Part shown: positions 1 to 6,681 of the stretch, one piece after another | How positions within the stretch are numbered: the stretch's first letter is position 1 | Layout of the letters: every line of letters begins with the position of its first letter | DNA from: Marinospirillum sp. | GTDB lineage: Bacteria; Pseudomonadota; Gammaproteobacteria; Pseudomonadales; Halomonadaceae | Reading direction: 5' to 3' | Assembly (NCBI RefSeq): GCF_014859565.1 | Contig: NZ_JACUUA010000090.1 | Coordinates: forward strand, 1 to 13,034 | DNA length: 13,034 bases | Notes under the pieces: generated by a model | What the model saw: only the letters and a program-made list of their open reading frames with translations | Databases searched by the model: none | Told to the model about the DNA's origin: nothing | Position numbers and translations under genes: made by a program

Positions 1-167
1 TTGAGTTTAAGGTAGTAGAGCAACTGCCGGAAGGATCTGCCCTGCAGCAGATCAAAGACAAACACTATGCCGATAAATACCAGGACAAAGGCTTAAACCT
101 TCACCTGATCGGGGTGGAGTTTTCCAGAGAACAGCGCCAGATTGTGGCGTTTGAGATGGACGATTAA
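1..167 (+). CDS. C-terminal fragment of AAA-ATPase/PD-(D/E)XK nuclease family protein (5' end outside window)
   Basis: The reading frame opens at base 3 and ends with TAA at 165-167, giving the last 54 residues of a longer protein. Readable pieces are an EFK strand at the start, then ALQQIKDKHYADKY, LHLIGVEFSREQRQI and a final FEMDD. This pattern (E-x-K strand, AxxQIxxKxYADKY helix, LIGVxFxxxxR strand) is the usual C-terminus of the nuclease-like domain (PDDEXK_9, DUF1703) found behind an AAA-ATPase-like domain. The E-x-K would supply part of the nuclease active site. The family is widespread and poorly characterised, so no specific role is assigned. The stop lies 8 bp before the pgi start. 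The N-terminal ATPase part cannot be checked here. Confidence 0.72.
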   Translation, partial: EFKVVEQLPEGSALQQIKDKHYADKYQDKGLNLHLIGVEFSREQRQIVAFEMDD

Positions 168-175
168 GGATCAAC

Positions 176-1822
176 ATGTCTGACGATTTATTAACCCAGC
201 GTAAGGCTTTTAAAGAGTTGCAGGCCTTGCCAGAATCCATCCCTCATCTTGCTGATCTATTTGCAGATCGCCCAGGACGGGGTGTTGAATATCGAGTTGA
301 AGCCGGTTCTCTGTCGCTGGATTACAGTAAACAGCGAGTGAGTGATCCGGTGTTGGCAGGTTTACAGCAGCTGGCTGATGAAGTGGATTTACCCGGTCGG
401 GTTGCGGCTTTGTTTGCGGGTGAACCAGTGAACATCAGCGAAAACCGTGCTGCTTTGCACAGTGCGTTACGCACGCCTACTCATCGGTTACCCGATCACT
501 TGCAGTGTGTGGAAGAGCAGTTGCAACGCATGACTCTGCTGGTGGATAAAATACAGTTGGGCGTGTGGCGGGGTTTTTCCGGCAAGCGGATCACTGATGT
601 GGTCAATCTGGGGGTCGGTGGCAGTGATCTGGGACCCTTGATGGTGACTCAGGCATTAAAGGAATACACCCTGCCTGCTGCTCGAACTCTGAAAGTACAC
701 TTTGCTTCGACCATTGATGGCAGCCAGCTGTTTGATTTGCTGGAGCATTTAAACCCGGAAACCACGCTGTTTACGATTGCCTCCAAGTCCTTCACCACTA
801 TAGATACCCTGTCCAACGCCAATACCGTGCGATCCTGGCTGGGCAGTTATTGTCAGGATTCCGAGTTGCTGCATCGTTGTCATTTTATTGGTATGTCGGC
901 CTCACCGGAAAAGATGTCCGCCTGGGGACTGCCGGAGGCCAATCAGTTGTTGTTCTGGGATTGGGTGGGTGGTCGTTTTTCACTCTGGGCAACCATCGGT
1001 TTGCCGATTGCCTTGAGCCTTGGTATGCCGGTATTTCGTCAGTTGCTGGCGGGTGCTCATCAGATGGATGAGCATTTCCGTTCTGCGCCACCCTTACAAA
1101 ATCTGCCGATGATGCTGGCCTTGCTGGGTATCTGGAATGTGAATTGTCTGGATATTCGTGCTCATGCCATTCTGCCTTACGATGGTCGTTTGAAGTATTT
1201 TCCGTCTTATCTTGAGCAGCTGGAGATGGAAAGCAACGGTAAGTCAGTGACCCGTCATGGTGAGCCGTTGAATTATGCCACTTGTCCGGTTTTGTGGGGC
1301 GAGATCGGTGCCAATGCTCAGCACGCTTTTTATCAGTTATTGCACCAGGGCACTCAGCCGGTGGCTTCGGATTTTATTCTGGCCGCTGCACGTTATGATT
1401 CTGCCCGTCATTATGCTCATTATGAAGAACTGGTCGCACAGCATGAGCTGAACATTGCCAACTGCCTGGCTCAATCTCGGGTGCTGGCATTGGGTAATGC
1501 TGCAGTGGAGGTAACGGATAACCCTTTCCGCCATTATCCCGGCAATCAGCCTTCTTCCACGCTGCTGCTGGATCAACTGACCCCTGAGTCGCTGGGTGCG
1601 TTGATTGCCGCTTATGAACACAAGGTCTTTGCTCAAGCGGTGCTCTGGGGTATTAATCCGTTTGATCAGTGGGGGGTGGAGTTGGGCAAACAGGTTGCTC
1701 TGCAGTTGCAACCCTTGCTGGCCAGTTGTGGTGATGCGACTGAAGCACAGCTGGATTCTTCCACCCAATCGCTGGCTCGATCCATTCAGCGCTTGCGTCA
1801 GGCTCAGCGAGGTGATGTATGA
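176..1822 (+). CDS. pgi: Glucose-6-phosphate isomerase
   Basis: Cytosolic enzyme interconverting glucose-6-phosphate and fructose-6-phosphate in glycolysis and gluconeogenesis, and a source of hexose phosphates for nucleotide sugars. The product is 548 residues, the normal bacterial length. Both family signatures are present: DWVGGRFSLWATIGLP (about residues 262-277) and GINPFDQWGVELGK (about 492-505). The catalytic residues can be placed by comparison with E. coli: Glu352 in MESNGK, His383 in NAQHAFYQL, and Lys505 in VELGKQ. The phosphate-binding region with GVGGSDLGP (near 145) is intact. The ATG at 176 is preceded by AAGGA at 166-170 with a 5-base spacing, so the start is secure. Its stop codon overlaps the next ATG (ATGA, 1819-1822), indicating translational coupling to the downstream Ugd-like gene. 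Confidence 0.97.
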   Translation: MSDDLLTQRKAFKELQALPESIPHLADLFADRPGRGVEYRVEAGSLSLDYSKQRVSDPVLAGLQQLADEVDLPGRVAALFAGEPVNISENRAALHSALRTPTHRLPDHLQCVEEQLQRMTLLVDKIQLGVWRGFSGKRITDVVNLGVGGSDLGPLMVTQALKEYTLPAARTLKVHFASTIDGSQLFDLLEHLNPETTLFTIASKSFTTIDTLSNANTVRSWLGSYCQDSELLHRCHFIGMSASPEKMSAWGLPEANQLLFWDWVGGRFSLWATIGLPIALSLGMPVFRQLLAGAHQMDEHFRSAPPLQNLPMMLALLGIWNVNCLDIRAHAILPYDGRLKYFPSYLEQLEMESNGKSVTRHGEPLNYATCPVLWGEIGANAQHAFYQLLHQGTQPVASDFILAAARYDSARHYAHYEELVAQHELNIANCLAQSRVLALGNAAVEVTDNPFRHYPGNQPSSTLLLDQLTPESLGALIAAYEHKVFAQAVLWGINPFDQWGVELGKQVALQLQPLLASCGDATEAQLDSSTQSLARSIQRLRQAQRGDV

Positions 1823-3102
1823 AGGTCAGAATTGTAGGTGATGATCTGGTCGCCTGGACTCTGGCAGGCGCATTGGCGTCTACCGGATGTAAAGTGAACA
1901 TGCAGGCTGATGAGCTGCCGTTGCCAGAAAGTGAGGCTGCTGAACCGGATCTGTTACGACTGTTGCAGCGCCAGATGGATGCCGGTCGGCTGAATCTGGC
2001 CGCTTCAACACAAGAGGCAGATTTATTACTGCTGGCTGAGCCGGATGTGGCGCTGCCGGAATTAAAAGCACAGATACAGCCCTTTCTGGATGCAGGTGTA
2101 AGCCATTTTCGTCAGCAGCTTATTGCCCTGGTGCAGCCGGTTGCCATTGGTACTACAGATCAACTGCAAGACTGGCTGGATCAGTTGGTGAGCCAGTCGG
2201 CTGCATCGTCAGCAGTCAGTGTGGTTTACTGGCCGGCATTTATTCAGGCGGGTCGAGCACTGGAAAGCTTTTTGCGTCCGGAGCGTATTTTGCTGGGCAG
2301 TCATGATGAGCAGGCTACAGATTTTATCCGGCGTTTGCTGAACCCGTTTAACCGCAGCCGTGATACGCTGTTGGTGATGCCACCTAAAGAGGCTGAACTG
2401 ACCAAGTTAGCCATCAACGGTATGCTGGCAACACGCGTCAGTTACATGAATGAGCTGGCACAACTGGCCGGTGTACGGGGTATTGATATAGAACAGGTTC
2501 GACAAGGCATGGGTACGGATTCTCGTATTGGTTTTCAGTATCTTTATCCCGGCTGTGGTTTTGGTGGGCAGGCTTTTTTGAATACTCTCAGCCAGCTGAA
2601 TCAGGAGTTGGATAGCCAGCATTCTTCCGGTTTGTTGCACAGTGTTTGTGCCATTAACGAGCAGCAGAAAGACCTGTTGTTTCAGAAGCTGTGGCGCTTT
2701 TATCGTGCTGATTTATCCGGTAAAACCTTTGCAATCTGGGGTGTGGCCTTTAAGCCCAATACTGCCGCGATTGATGGCAGCCCTGCGTTAAAACTGATTG
2801 AATCCCTGTTGGCTCATGGTGCACGGGTTTGTGTATATGACCCGATGGCCTTGCCTGCCTTAAAAAAACACCTGCCGGATGCGGCACTGGTTTATGCTGA
2901 GTCTGCCGAACAGGCCGTTGCTCAGGCGGATGGCCTGTTGCTGGTCACTGAATGGAAAGAGTTCTGGAACCTGGATATGGCACAAATCAAAGCACAGATG
3001 AGCACCCCCCTACTGCTGGATGGCCGTAATATCTACAATCCGGCAGCCCTGGCAGAACAGGGTTGGATCTACTCTGGCATCGGTCGGGGAAGGGATTTGT
3101 AA
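1819..3102 (+). CDS. Degenerate UDP-glucose/GDP-mannose dehydrogenase paralogue, probable pseudoenzyme
   Basis: A 427-residue protein with the layout of the UDP-glucose dehydrogenase family: N-terminal Rossmann-like domain, central helical dimerisation domain (KLAINGMLATRVSYMNELA, residues 196-214; GMGTDSRIG, 230-238) and C-terminal UDP-binding domain (IWGVAFKPNTAAIDGSPAL). Key residues are lost when aligned to the active Ugd encoded at 4366. The dinucleotide loop GxGxxG reads GDDLVA (7-12). The Thr of STVPVG is Pro107, the Glu of PEFLREG is Ala140, the catalytic Cys of GGxCxPKD is Ala252 (GGQAFLNT), and the following Asp is Thr256. Lys196 and Asn200 are kept. By family knowledge, loss of the cysteine blocks the thiohemiacetal step, so oxidation to UDP-glucuronate is unlikely. 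There is no frameshift or stop, so selection for another role is plausible (inference). It overlaps pgi by 4 bp. It could bind a nucleotide sugar or pair with a partner subunit; neither is shown. Confidence 0.85.
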   Translation: MKVRIVGDDLVAWTLAGALASTGCKVNMQADELPLPESEAAEPDLLRLLQRQMDAGRLNLAASTQEADLLLLAEPDVALPELKAQIQPFLDAGVSHFRQQLIALVQPVAIGTTDQLQDWLDQLVSQSAASSAVSVVYWPAFIQAGRALESFLRPERILLGSHDEQATDFIRRLLNPFNRSRDTLLVMPPKEAELTKLAINGMLATRVSYMNELAQLAGVRGIDIEQVRQGMGTDSRIGFQYLYPGCGFGGQAFLNTLSQLNQELDSQHSSGLLHSVCAINEQQKDLLFQKLWRFYRADLSGKTFAIWGVAFKPNTAAIDGSPALKLIESLLAHGARVCVYDPMALPALKKHLPDAALVYAESAEQAVAQADGLLLVTEWKEFWNLDMAQIKAQMSTPLLLDGRNIYNPAALAEQGWIYSGIGRGRDL

Positions 3103-3123
3103 AGATAGCGGCGAACAAAATAC

Positions 3124-3152
3124 TTTTCATTTTTGGTGTTTTAACCTATATA
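3124..3152 (+). promoter_or_regulatory. Candidate promoter for the HTH-galU-ugd-epimerase run
   Basis: In the 79-bp gap after the Ugd-like gene, TTTTCA (3124-3129) is followed after 17 bases by TATATA (3147-3152). Each hexamer matches the sigma-70 consensus at about four of six positions. An overlapping alternative -10, TATGAT at 3151-3156, is closer to consensus but has no well-spaced -35. The gap is clearly more AT-rich than its flanks. The call is tentative and rests on spacing and position only. Confidence 0.3.
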
Positions 3153-3170
3153 TGATAAATATTTTGATCA
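3153..3170. promoter_or_regulatory. Imperfect palindrome, possible operator of the adjacent HTH protein
   Basis: TGATAAATATTTTGATCA pairs at seven of nine positions about its centre, with clean TGAT/ATCA ends. It lies at the downstream edge of the candidate -10 and 11 bases before the HTH start codon. XRE/HipB-type proteins commonly repress their own promoters through such sites, so an autoregulatory operator is a reasonable inference. AT-rich DNA yields such palindromes by chance fairly often. Confidence 0.28.
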
Positions 3171-3181
3171 TTCGGTGGGGT

Positions 3182-3454
3182 ATGGACTTTCTTGAGCTGG
3201 GTCAGCAGATTCGACAGTTACGGCAGCAGCAGGGGATTACCCAGCAGCTGTTGGCTGAGCATTTGCAAATTTCACGTGTAACCCTGAACAGTATCGAGAC
3301 CGGAAGAGCAGGTGATGTGGGTATTCGTAAAGTCATGAAGGTTCTGGATTATCTGGGGTTTGAGCTGAGTATCCGCGAAAAATCTCCATTGCCGACATTG
3401 GAAGAGTTGCACGCAGCTGTTCTGGCTGAGCGTCATCGTGTTAATAAATTTTGA
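3182..3454 (+). CDS. Small XRE/HipB-like helix-turn-helix transcriptional regulator
   Basis: A 90-residue DNA-binding protein that is almost entirely one XRE-type HTH domain. LGQQIRQLRQQQGITQQLLAEH forms the first helices. The turn and recognition helix follow in LQISRVTLNSIETGR (28-42), then DVGIRKVMKVLDYLGFELSI. The DxGIRKVxKVLxxLGxEL segment and a short PTLEEL tail resemble HipB-type antitoxins and related orphan regulators. No HipA-like kinase or other toxin follows; the next gene is galU after 22 bp. The ATG at 3182 begins the conserved domain, although the upstream G-rich stretch (3174-3180) sits very close and is a poor ribosome site. An in-frame ATG at 3152 would add ten residues, and a still longer frame would run into the Ugd-like gene. 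Control of its own promoter, and perhaps of galU-ugd, is inferred from position. Confidence 0.75.
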   Translation: MDFLELGQQIRQLRQQQGITQQLLAEHLQISRVTLNSIETGRAGDVGIRKVMKVLDYLGFELSIREKSPLPTLEELHAAVLAERHRVNKF

Positions 3455-3463
3455 TTTGCTCCA

Positions 3464-3470
3464 AAGGTGA
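3464..3470 (+). promoter_or_regulatory. Ribosome binding site that fixes the TTG start of galU
   Basis: AAGGTGA lies six bases upstream of the TTG at 3477. The next in-frame Met is inside the conserved nucleotide-binding motif (PKEMVPVV), so translation must begin before it. The Shine-Dalgarno match therefore decides for the TTG codon. Confidence 0.65.
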
Positions 3471-3476
3471 AGAATT

Positions 3477-4352
3477 TTGAATACTGAATTGCCTGCACTG
3501 AAAAAAGTGATTATCCCTGTTGCCGGTCTTGGCACCCGTTTATTGCCCATCAGTAAATCCATCCCCAAGGAAATGGTGCCGGTGGTGGATCGCCCACTGA
3601 TTCAGCATGTGGTGGAAGAGGCGCTCGCAGCCGGTTTGAATGAGGTGATACTGGTCACCCGAGGCGGTAAATCAGCGATAGAGGATCACTTTGATTGCCA
3701 CTACGAACTGGAAAGTGAACTGGAAAAGAAAGGCAAAACGGCCTTGTTAAAAGCCTTGCGTGACATTGCTCCAGCGGAGTTAAAAATCACCAGTGTGCGC
3801 CAGGGTCGTGCTTTAGGCTTGGGTCATGCCATTCACTGCGCTGCACATTTATTGCAACCCAACGAGCCTTTTGCCGTGATTTTGCCGGATGTGCTGGTCA
3901 AGCCAGCCGTTGGGGATGATAGCTTGATCGACCTCGCCGTGATGGCAAAAGCCAGCCAGGAAAGGCAAGCAGCGCAAATTATGGTTGAAGAAGTACCACT
4001 GGAAAGGGTGGATCAATATGGCATCGTCAACTGTGGTGGTGTAGAGTTGCAGCCCGGCGCAACGGCTCCGATGTTATCGGTGGTGGAAAAACCCGCTCCG
4101 GCAGATGCACCGAGTCGTTTATCCGTGATCGGGCGCTATATCCTGCCCGGCGAGATTATGGCGCTACTAGCCGAGACACCACCGGGTGCCGGAGGAGAAA
4201 TCCAGCTGACAGACGCCATTGCAGAACTGATCCGCAGAGGTGGCGTTGTAGAAGCCTACCGGATGCATGGTCGAACTTTTGATTGTGGTTATGTGCAGGG
4301 TTGGTTACAGGCCAACATGCAGCTGGGCAAAGAAGCGGGTTTACTAGAATAA
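3477..4352 (+). CDS. galU: UTP-glucose-1-phosphate uridylyltransferase
   Basis: Makes UDP-glucose from UTP and glucose-1-phosphate in the cytosol; the product feeds the dehydrogenase encoded next. The 291-residue length is typical of bacterial GalU. Visible motifs are the N-terminal nucleotide-binding loop AGLGTRLLPISKSIPKEMVP (16-35), VDRPLIQHVVEEA, AIEDHFD, ILPDVLV, the YGIV strand, EKPAPADAPS, GRYILPGEI, the GAGGEIQLTDAI segment and FDCGYVQGWL near the C-terminus. The start is TTG, supported by AAGGTGA at 3464-3470. The gene lies 22 bp after the HTH gene and 13 bp before ugd, so the three are probably co-transcribed. The family also contains close thymidylyl- and cytidylyltransferase relatives, but the motifs and the ugd neighbour favour GalU. 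Confidence 0.94.
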   Translation: MNTELPALKKVIIPVAGLGTRLLPISKSIPKEMVPVVDRPLIQHVVEEALAAGLNEVILVTRGGKSAIEDHFDCHYELESELEKKGKTALLKALRDIAPAELKITSVRQGRALGLGHAIHCAAHLLQPNEPFAVILPDVLVKPAVGDDSLIDLAVMAKASQERQAAQIMVEEVPLERVDQYGIVNCGGVELQPGATAPMLSVVEKPAPADAPSRLSVIGRYILPGEIMALLAETPPGAGGEIQLTDAIAELIRRGGVVEAYRMHGRTFDCGYVQGWLQANMQLGKEAGLLE

Positions 4353-4365
4353 GGTTTGATTAACT

Positions 4366-5538
4366 GTGAAAAAGAACATCACTATTGCCGGAACCGGCTA
4401 CGTGGGTCTTTCCAATGCTATCTTGTTGGCTCAGCACAACAAGGTTATTGCGCTGGATATTCTGCAGGCTAAGGTCAATCTAATCAACGCGAAGCAGTCA
4501 CCGATTGATGATCCTGAGATTCAGCAATATCTGGCAGAAAAAATACTCAATTTGACCGCTACTACCGATAAGCAAACCGCCTATGCTGAGGCGGAATTTG
4601 TTATTGTTGCTACTCCAACAGATTATGATCCGCAGACCAACACCTTCAATACCAAAAGCGTGGAAGCAGTTATTCAAGATGTACTTAGCATCAATCCTAA
4701 TGCTGTTATGGTTATAAAATCTACCGTGCCAGTGGGTTATACTCAAAGTGTACGGGAAAAGTTCAACACTCAGAATATTCTCTTCTCACCAGAGTTTTTA
4801 CGAGAAGGTAAAGCCCTTTATGACAACCTTTATCCTTCTCGTATCATTGTCGGAGAAAAGTCTGAACGCGCGGAGGTTTTTGCCAGCTTGCTGGAAGAGG
4901 GTGCGATTAAGCAGGATATAAAAATACTCTTTACCGATTCGACAGAAGCCGAAGCAATCAAACTATTTGCCAACACCTACTTGGCGATGCGTGTTGCCTA
5001 CTTTAACGAATTAGATACCTACGCCCAGACCCATAACCTGAATACCCGCCAAATTATCGAAGGTGTTGGTCTTGATCCACGTATCGGCAAACACTACAAC
5101 AACCCAAGTTTTGGATACGGTGGTTACTGTTTGCCAAAAGATACCAAGCAGTTGCTGGCCAACTATGACCAAGTGCCCAGTAATCTGATCAAGGCCATAG
5201 TAGACTCCAATACTACTCGCAAAGATTTCATTGCAGACTCTATTCTGGCGCGTCAGCCAAAGGTGGTTGGTGTGTATCGTCTGGTAATGAAAACTGGCTC
5301 TGACAATTTTCGAGCATCTGCCATTCAGGGTGTGATGAAGCGTATCAAAGCGAAAGGTGTTGAAGTAGTGGTTTATGAACCGGCGCTAGAGGATGACACC
5401 TTCTATAATTCCCGCGTTATCAAAGATCTAGAAGAATTTAAAAAAATTAGCAATGTTATTATTGCCAACCGCCGCTCCGACAAACTAAATGATGTCGAAG
5501 ATAAAATCTACACTCGTGATCTTTTTGGAAGTAATTAA
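4366..5538 (+). CDS. ugd: UDP-glucose 6-dehydrogenase, short E. coli-type, catalytically intact
   Basis: Oxidises UDP-glucose to UDP-glucuronate in two NAD-dependent steps. The 390-residue length matches the short enterobacterial form rather than the longer form of about 430-450 residues. All expected elements are present: GTGYVGL (9-15), the Asp ending the second strand (Asp31), KSTVPVGY with Thr120, SPEFLREG with Glu143, Lys199 and Asn203 in [18 protein letters not shown], and [11 protein letters not shown] with catalytic Cys255 and Asp259. The start is GTG at 4366; AAGGT at 4351-4355, spanning the galU stop, is the likely ribosome site at about 10 bases. It sits between galU and an epimerase that would use its product. 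Base use is visibly more AT-rich than in pgi and the degenerate paralogue at 1819, which fits separate acquisition with surface-polysaccharide genes (inference). Confidence 0.95.
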   Translation: MKKNITIAGTGYVGLSNAILLAQHNKVIALDILQAKVNLINAKQSPIDDPEIQQYLAEKILNLTATTDKQTAYAEAEFVIVATPTDYDPQTNTFNTKSVEAVIQDVLSINPNAVMVIKSTVPVGYTQSVREKFNTQNILFSPEFLREGKALYDNLYPSRIIVGEKSERAEVFASLLEEGAIKQDIKILFTDSTEAEAIKLFANTYLAMRVAYFNELDTYAQTHNLNTRQIIEGVGLDPRIGKHYNNPSFGYGGYCLPKDTKQLLANYDQVPSNLIKAIVDSNTTRKDFIADSILARQPKVVGVYRLVMKTGSDNFRASAIQGVMKRIKAKGVEVVVYEPALEDDTFYNSRVIKDLEEFKKISNVIIANRRSDKLNDVEDKIYTRDLFGSN

Positions 5539-6561
5539 ATGAAAGTTCTGGTTACCGGGAATGCTGGTTTTATTGGTTTTCATACAGCAAAAAAACTACT
5601 TGAGCGTGGTGATGAGGTTGTAGGTTACGATAGTGTTAATGATTATTACGACCCCAGCCTAAAAGAAGCGCGCTTACAAGTGCTGAAAGAAACTGCTGCT
5701 CAAACAGGCAGCTCCTATACTTTCATTCGTGACAACCTAGCCGATCAGCAACGAGTTATGCAGTGCTTTCAGGATCACCGATTTGATCGTGTGATTCACT
5801 TAGCCGCACAAGCAGGGGTTCGATACTCGCTCGAAAACCCTCACGCCTATGTTGAAAGCAACATCTTAGCCTTCACCAATGTCATTGAGGCTTGTCGCAA
5901 CGCTAAAACTCCGCACCTGACCTACGCGAGCACCAGCAGTGTGTATGGAGCCAATAGCACCATGCCATTCAGCGAACATCATGGTGTGGATCATCCATTG
6001 CAGTTTTATGCAGCCACTAAAAAAGCCAATGAGCTCATGGCTCATAGTTACAGTCACCTGTTCCGGTTGCCTACTACGGGTTTGCGTTTTTTTACTGTGT
6101 ATGGCCCATGGGGTAGGCCGGACATGGCGCTATTCAAGTTCACAAAAAGCATCTTAGAAGGCGCCCCAATCCCTGTGTATAACCAAGGTAATCACACTCG
6201 TGACTTTACTTATGTTGATGACATTGTAGAGGGGGTTATTCGAGCGAGTGATCAAATTGCTCAACCCAATCCTGATTGGGATAGTGGTCATCCAGATCCA
6301 GCCACCAGCAATGCCCCCTACCGTATTTTTAATATTGGCAACAACAACCCAGTCAAACTGAGTGCTTACATTGAGGCTATTGAGGAGGCGCTGGGTGTAA
6401 AGGCCATAAAGGACCTGCTGCCTTTGCAGCCTGGTGATGTGGCTGACACCTTTGCTGATTCCAGTGAACTGGAGTTAGCGACGGGTTATAGACCTGCAAT
6501 GCCTGTGAGACAAGGGGTTGCAAATTTTGTCAGGTGGTACAGGGCTTTTTATCAGATTTAG
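5539..6561 (+). CDS. UDP-glucuronate 4-epimerase, extended short-chain dehydrogenase/reductase family
   Basis: Likely converts UDP-glucuronate to UDP-galacturonate with bound NAD. The 340-residue protein opens with the cofactor loop GNAGFIG (7-13). Other elements are [11 protein letters not shown], the active-site region ASTSSVYG, the catalytic pair Tyr157 and Lys161 in [20 protein letters not shown] and [10 protein letters not shown]. Two segments are typical of UDP-glucuronate epimerases rather than GalE: a C-terminal [19 protein letters not shown] insert, and [12 protein letters not shown] followed by [12 protein letters not shown]. The ATG directly abuts the ugd stop codon, so the two are translationally linked and the substrate is made by the preceding gene. 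Related enzymes (LspL/Cap1J class) supply galacturonate for capsules and LPS cores. Activity on another UDP-sugar cannot be excluded. Confidence 0.9.
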   Translation: MKVLVTGNAGFIGFHTAKKLLERGDEVVGYDSVNDYYDPSLKEARLQVLKETAAQTGSSYTFIRDNLADQQRVMQCFQDHRFDRVIHLAAQAGVRYSLENPHAYVESNILAFTNVIEACRNAKTPHLTYASTSSVYGANSTMPFSEHHGVDHPLQFYAATKKANELMAHSYSHLFRLPTTGLRFFTVYGPWGRPDMALFKFTKSILEGAPIPVYNQGNHTRDFTYVDDIVEGVIRASDQIAQPNPDWDSGHPDPATSNAPYRIFNIGNNNPVKLSAYIEAIEEALGVKAIKDLLPLQPGDVADTFADSSELELATGYRPAMPVRQGVANFVRWYRAFYQI

Positions 6562-6618
6562 TGCTGAAGAGTGTAGTAGTGTAGAGCGAGTGTTTACTGC
6601 TGGCTTGTTTGTCATTAC

Positions 6619-6647
6619 AGCTCCTGGAGCTCTATTTGCTGTATACT
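6619..6647 (+). promoter_or_regulatory. Palindrome followed by an extended -10-like element upstream of the waaL-like gene
   Basis: The 120-bp gap at 6562-6681 holds AGCTCCTGGAGCT (6619-6631), a perfect 6-bp inverted repeat about one central base. TATACT at 6642-6647 follows; it matches five of six -10 positions and is preceded by TGCTG. At standard spacing the -35 position would fall on the palindrome itself, and no TTGACA-like hexamer is seen there. This fits an activator or repressor site over a -35-poor promoter, but it could be coincidence. No T-run follows the palindrome, so it does not look like a terminator. Confidence 0.35.
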
Positions 6648-6681
6648 ACTAGCCTTTGTAAAAATAGAATATATATTTATA

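Noticed and set aside
1337..1768. 143-codon minus-strand open frame
   Set aside because: Antisense to the catalytic C-terminal half of pgi; low-complexity translation with no domain and no separate promoter or ribosome site.
1819..3102. Annotating this gene simply as functional UDP-glucose dehydrogenase
   Set aside because: The catalytic cysteine, the acidic and threonine residues and the glycine-rich loop are all replaced. The family name holds, but the activity is not supported.
3020..3181. N-terminal extension of the HTH gene into the Ugd-like gene
   Set aside because: The extra residues do not resemble the XRE family and would overlap the upstream gene. The conserved domain starts at ATG 3182.
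6619..6631. Rho-independent terminator after the epimerase
   Set aside because: The stem is only six base pairs with a one-base centre that cannot form a normal loop, and no T-run follows.
6562..6681. JUMPstart/ops antitermination element before the waaL-like gene
   Set aside because: I found no GGCGGTAG-type ops core in the gap on reading the plus strand.
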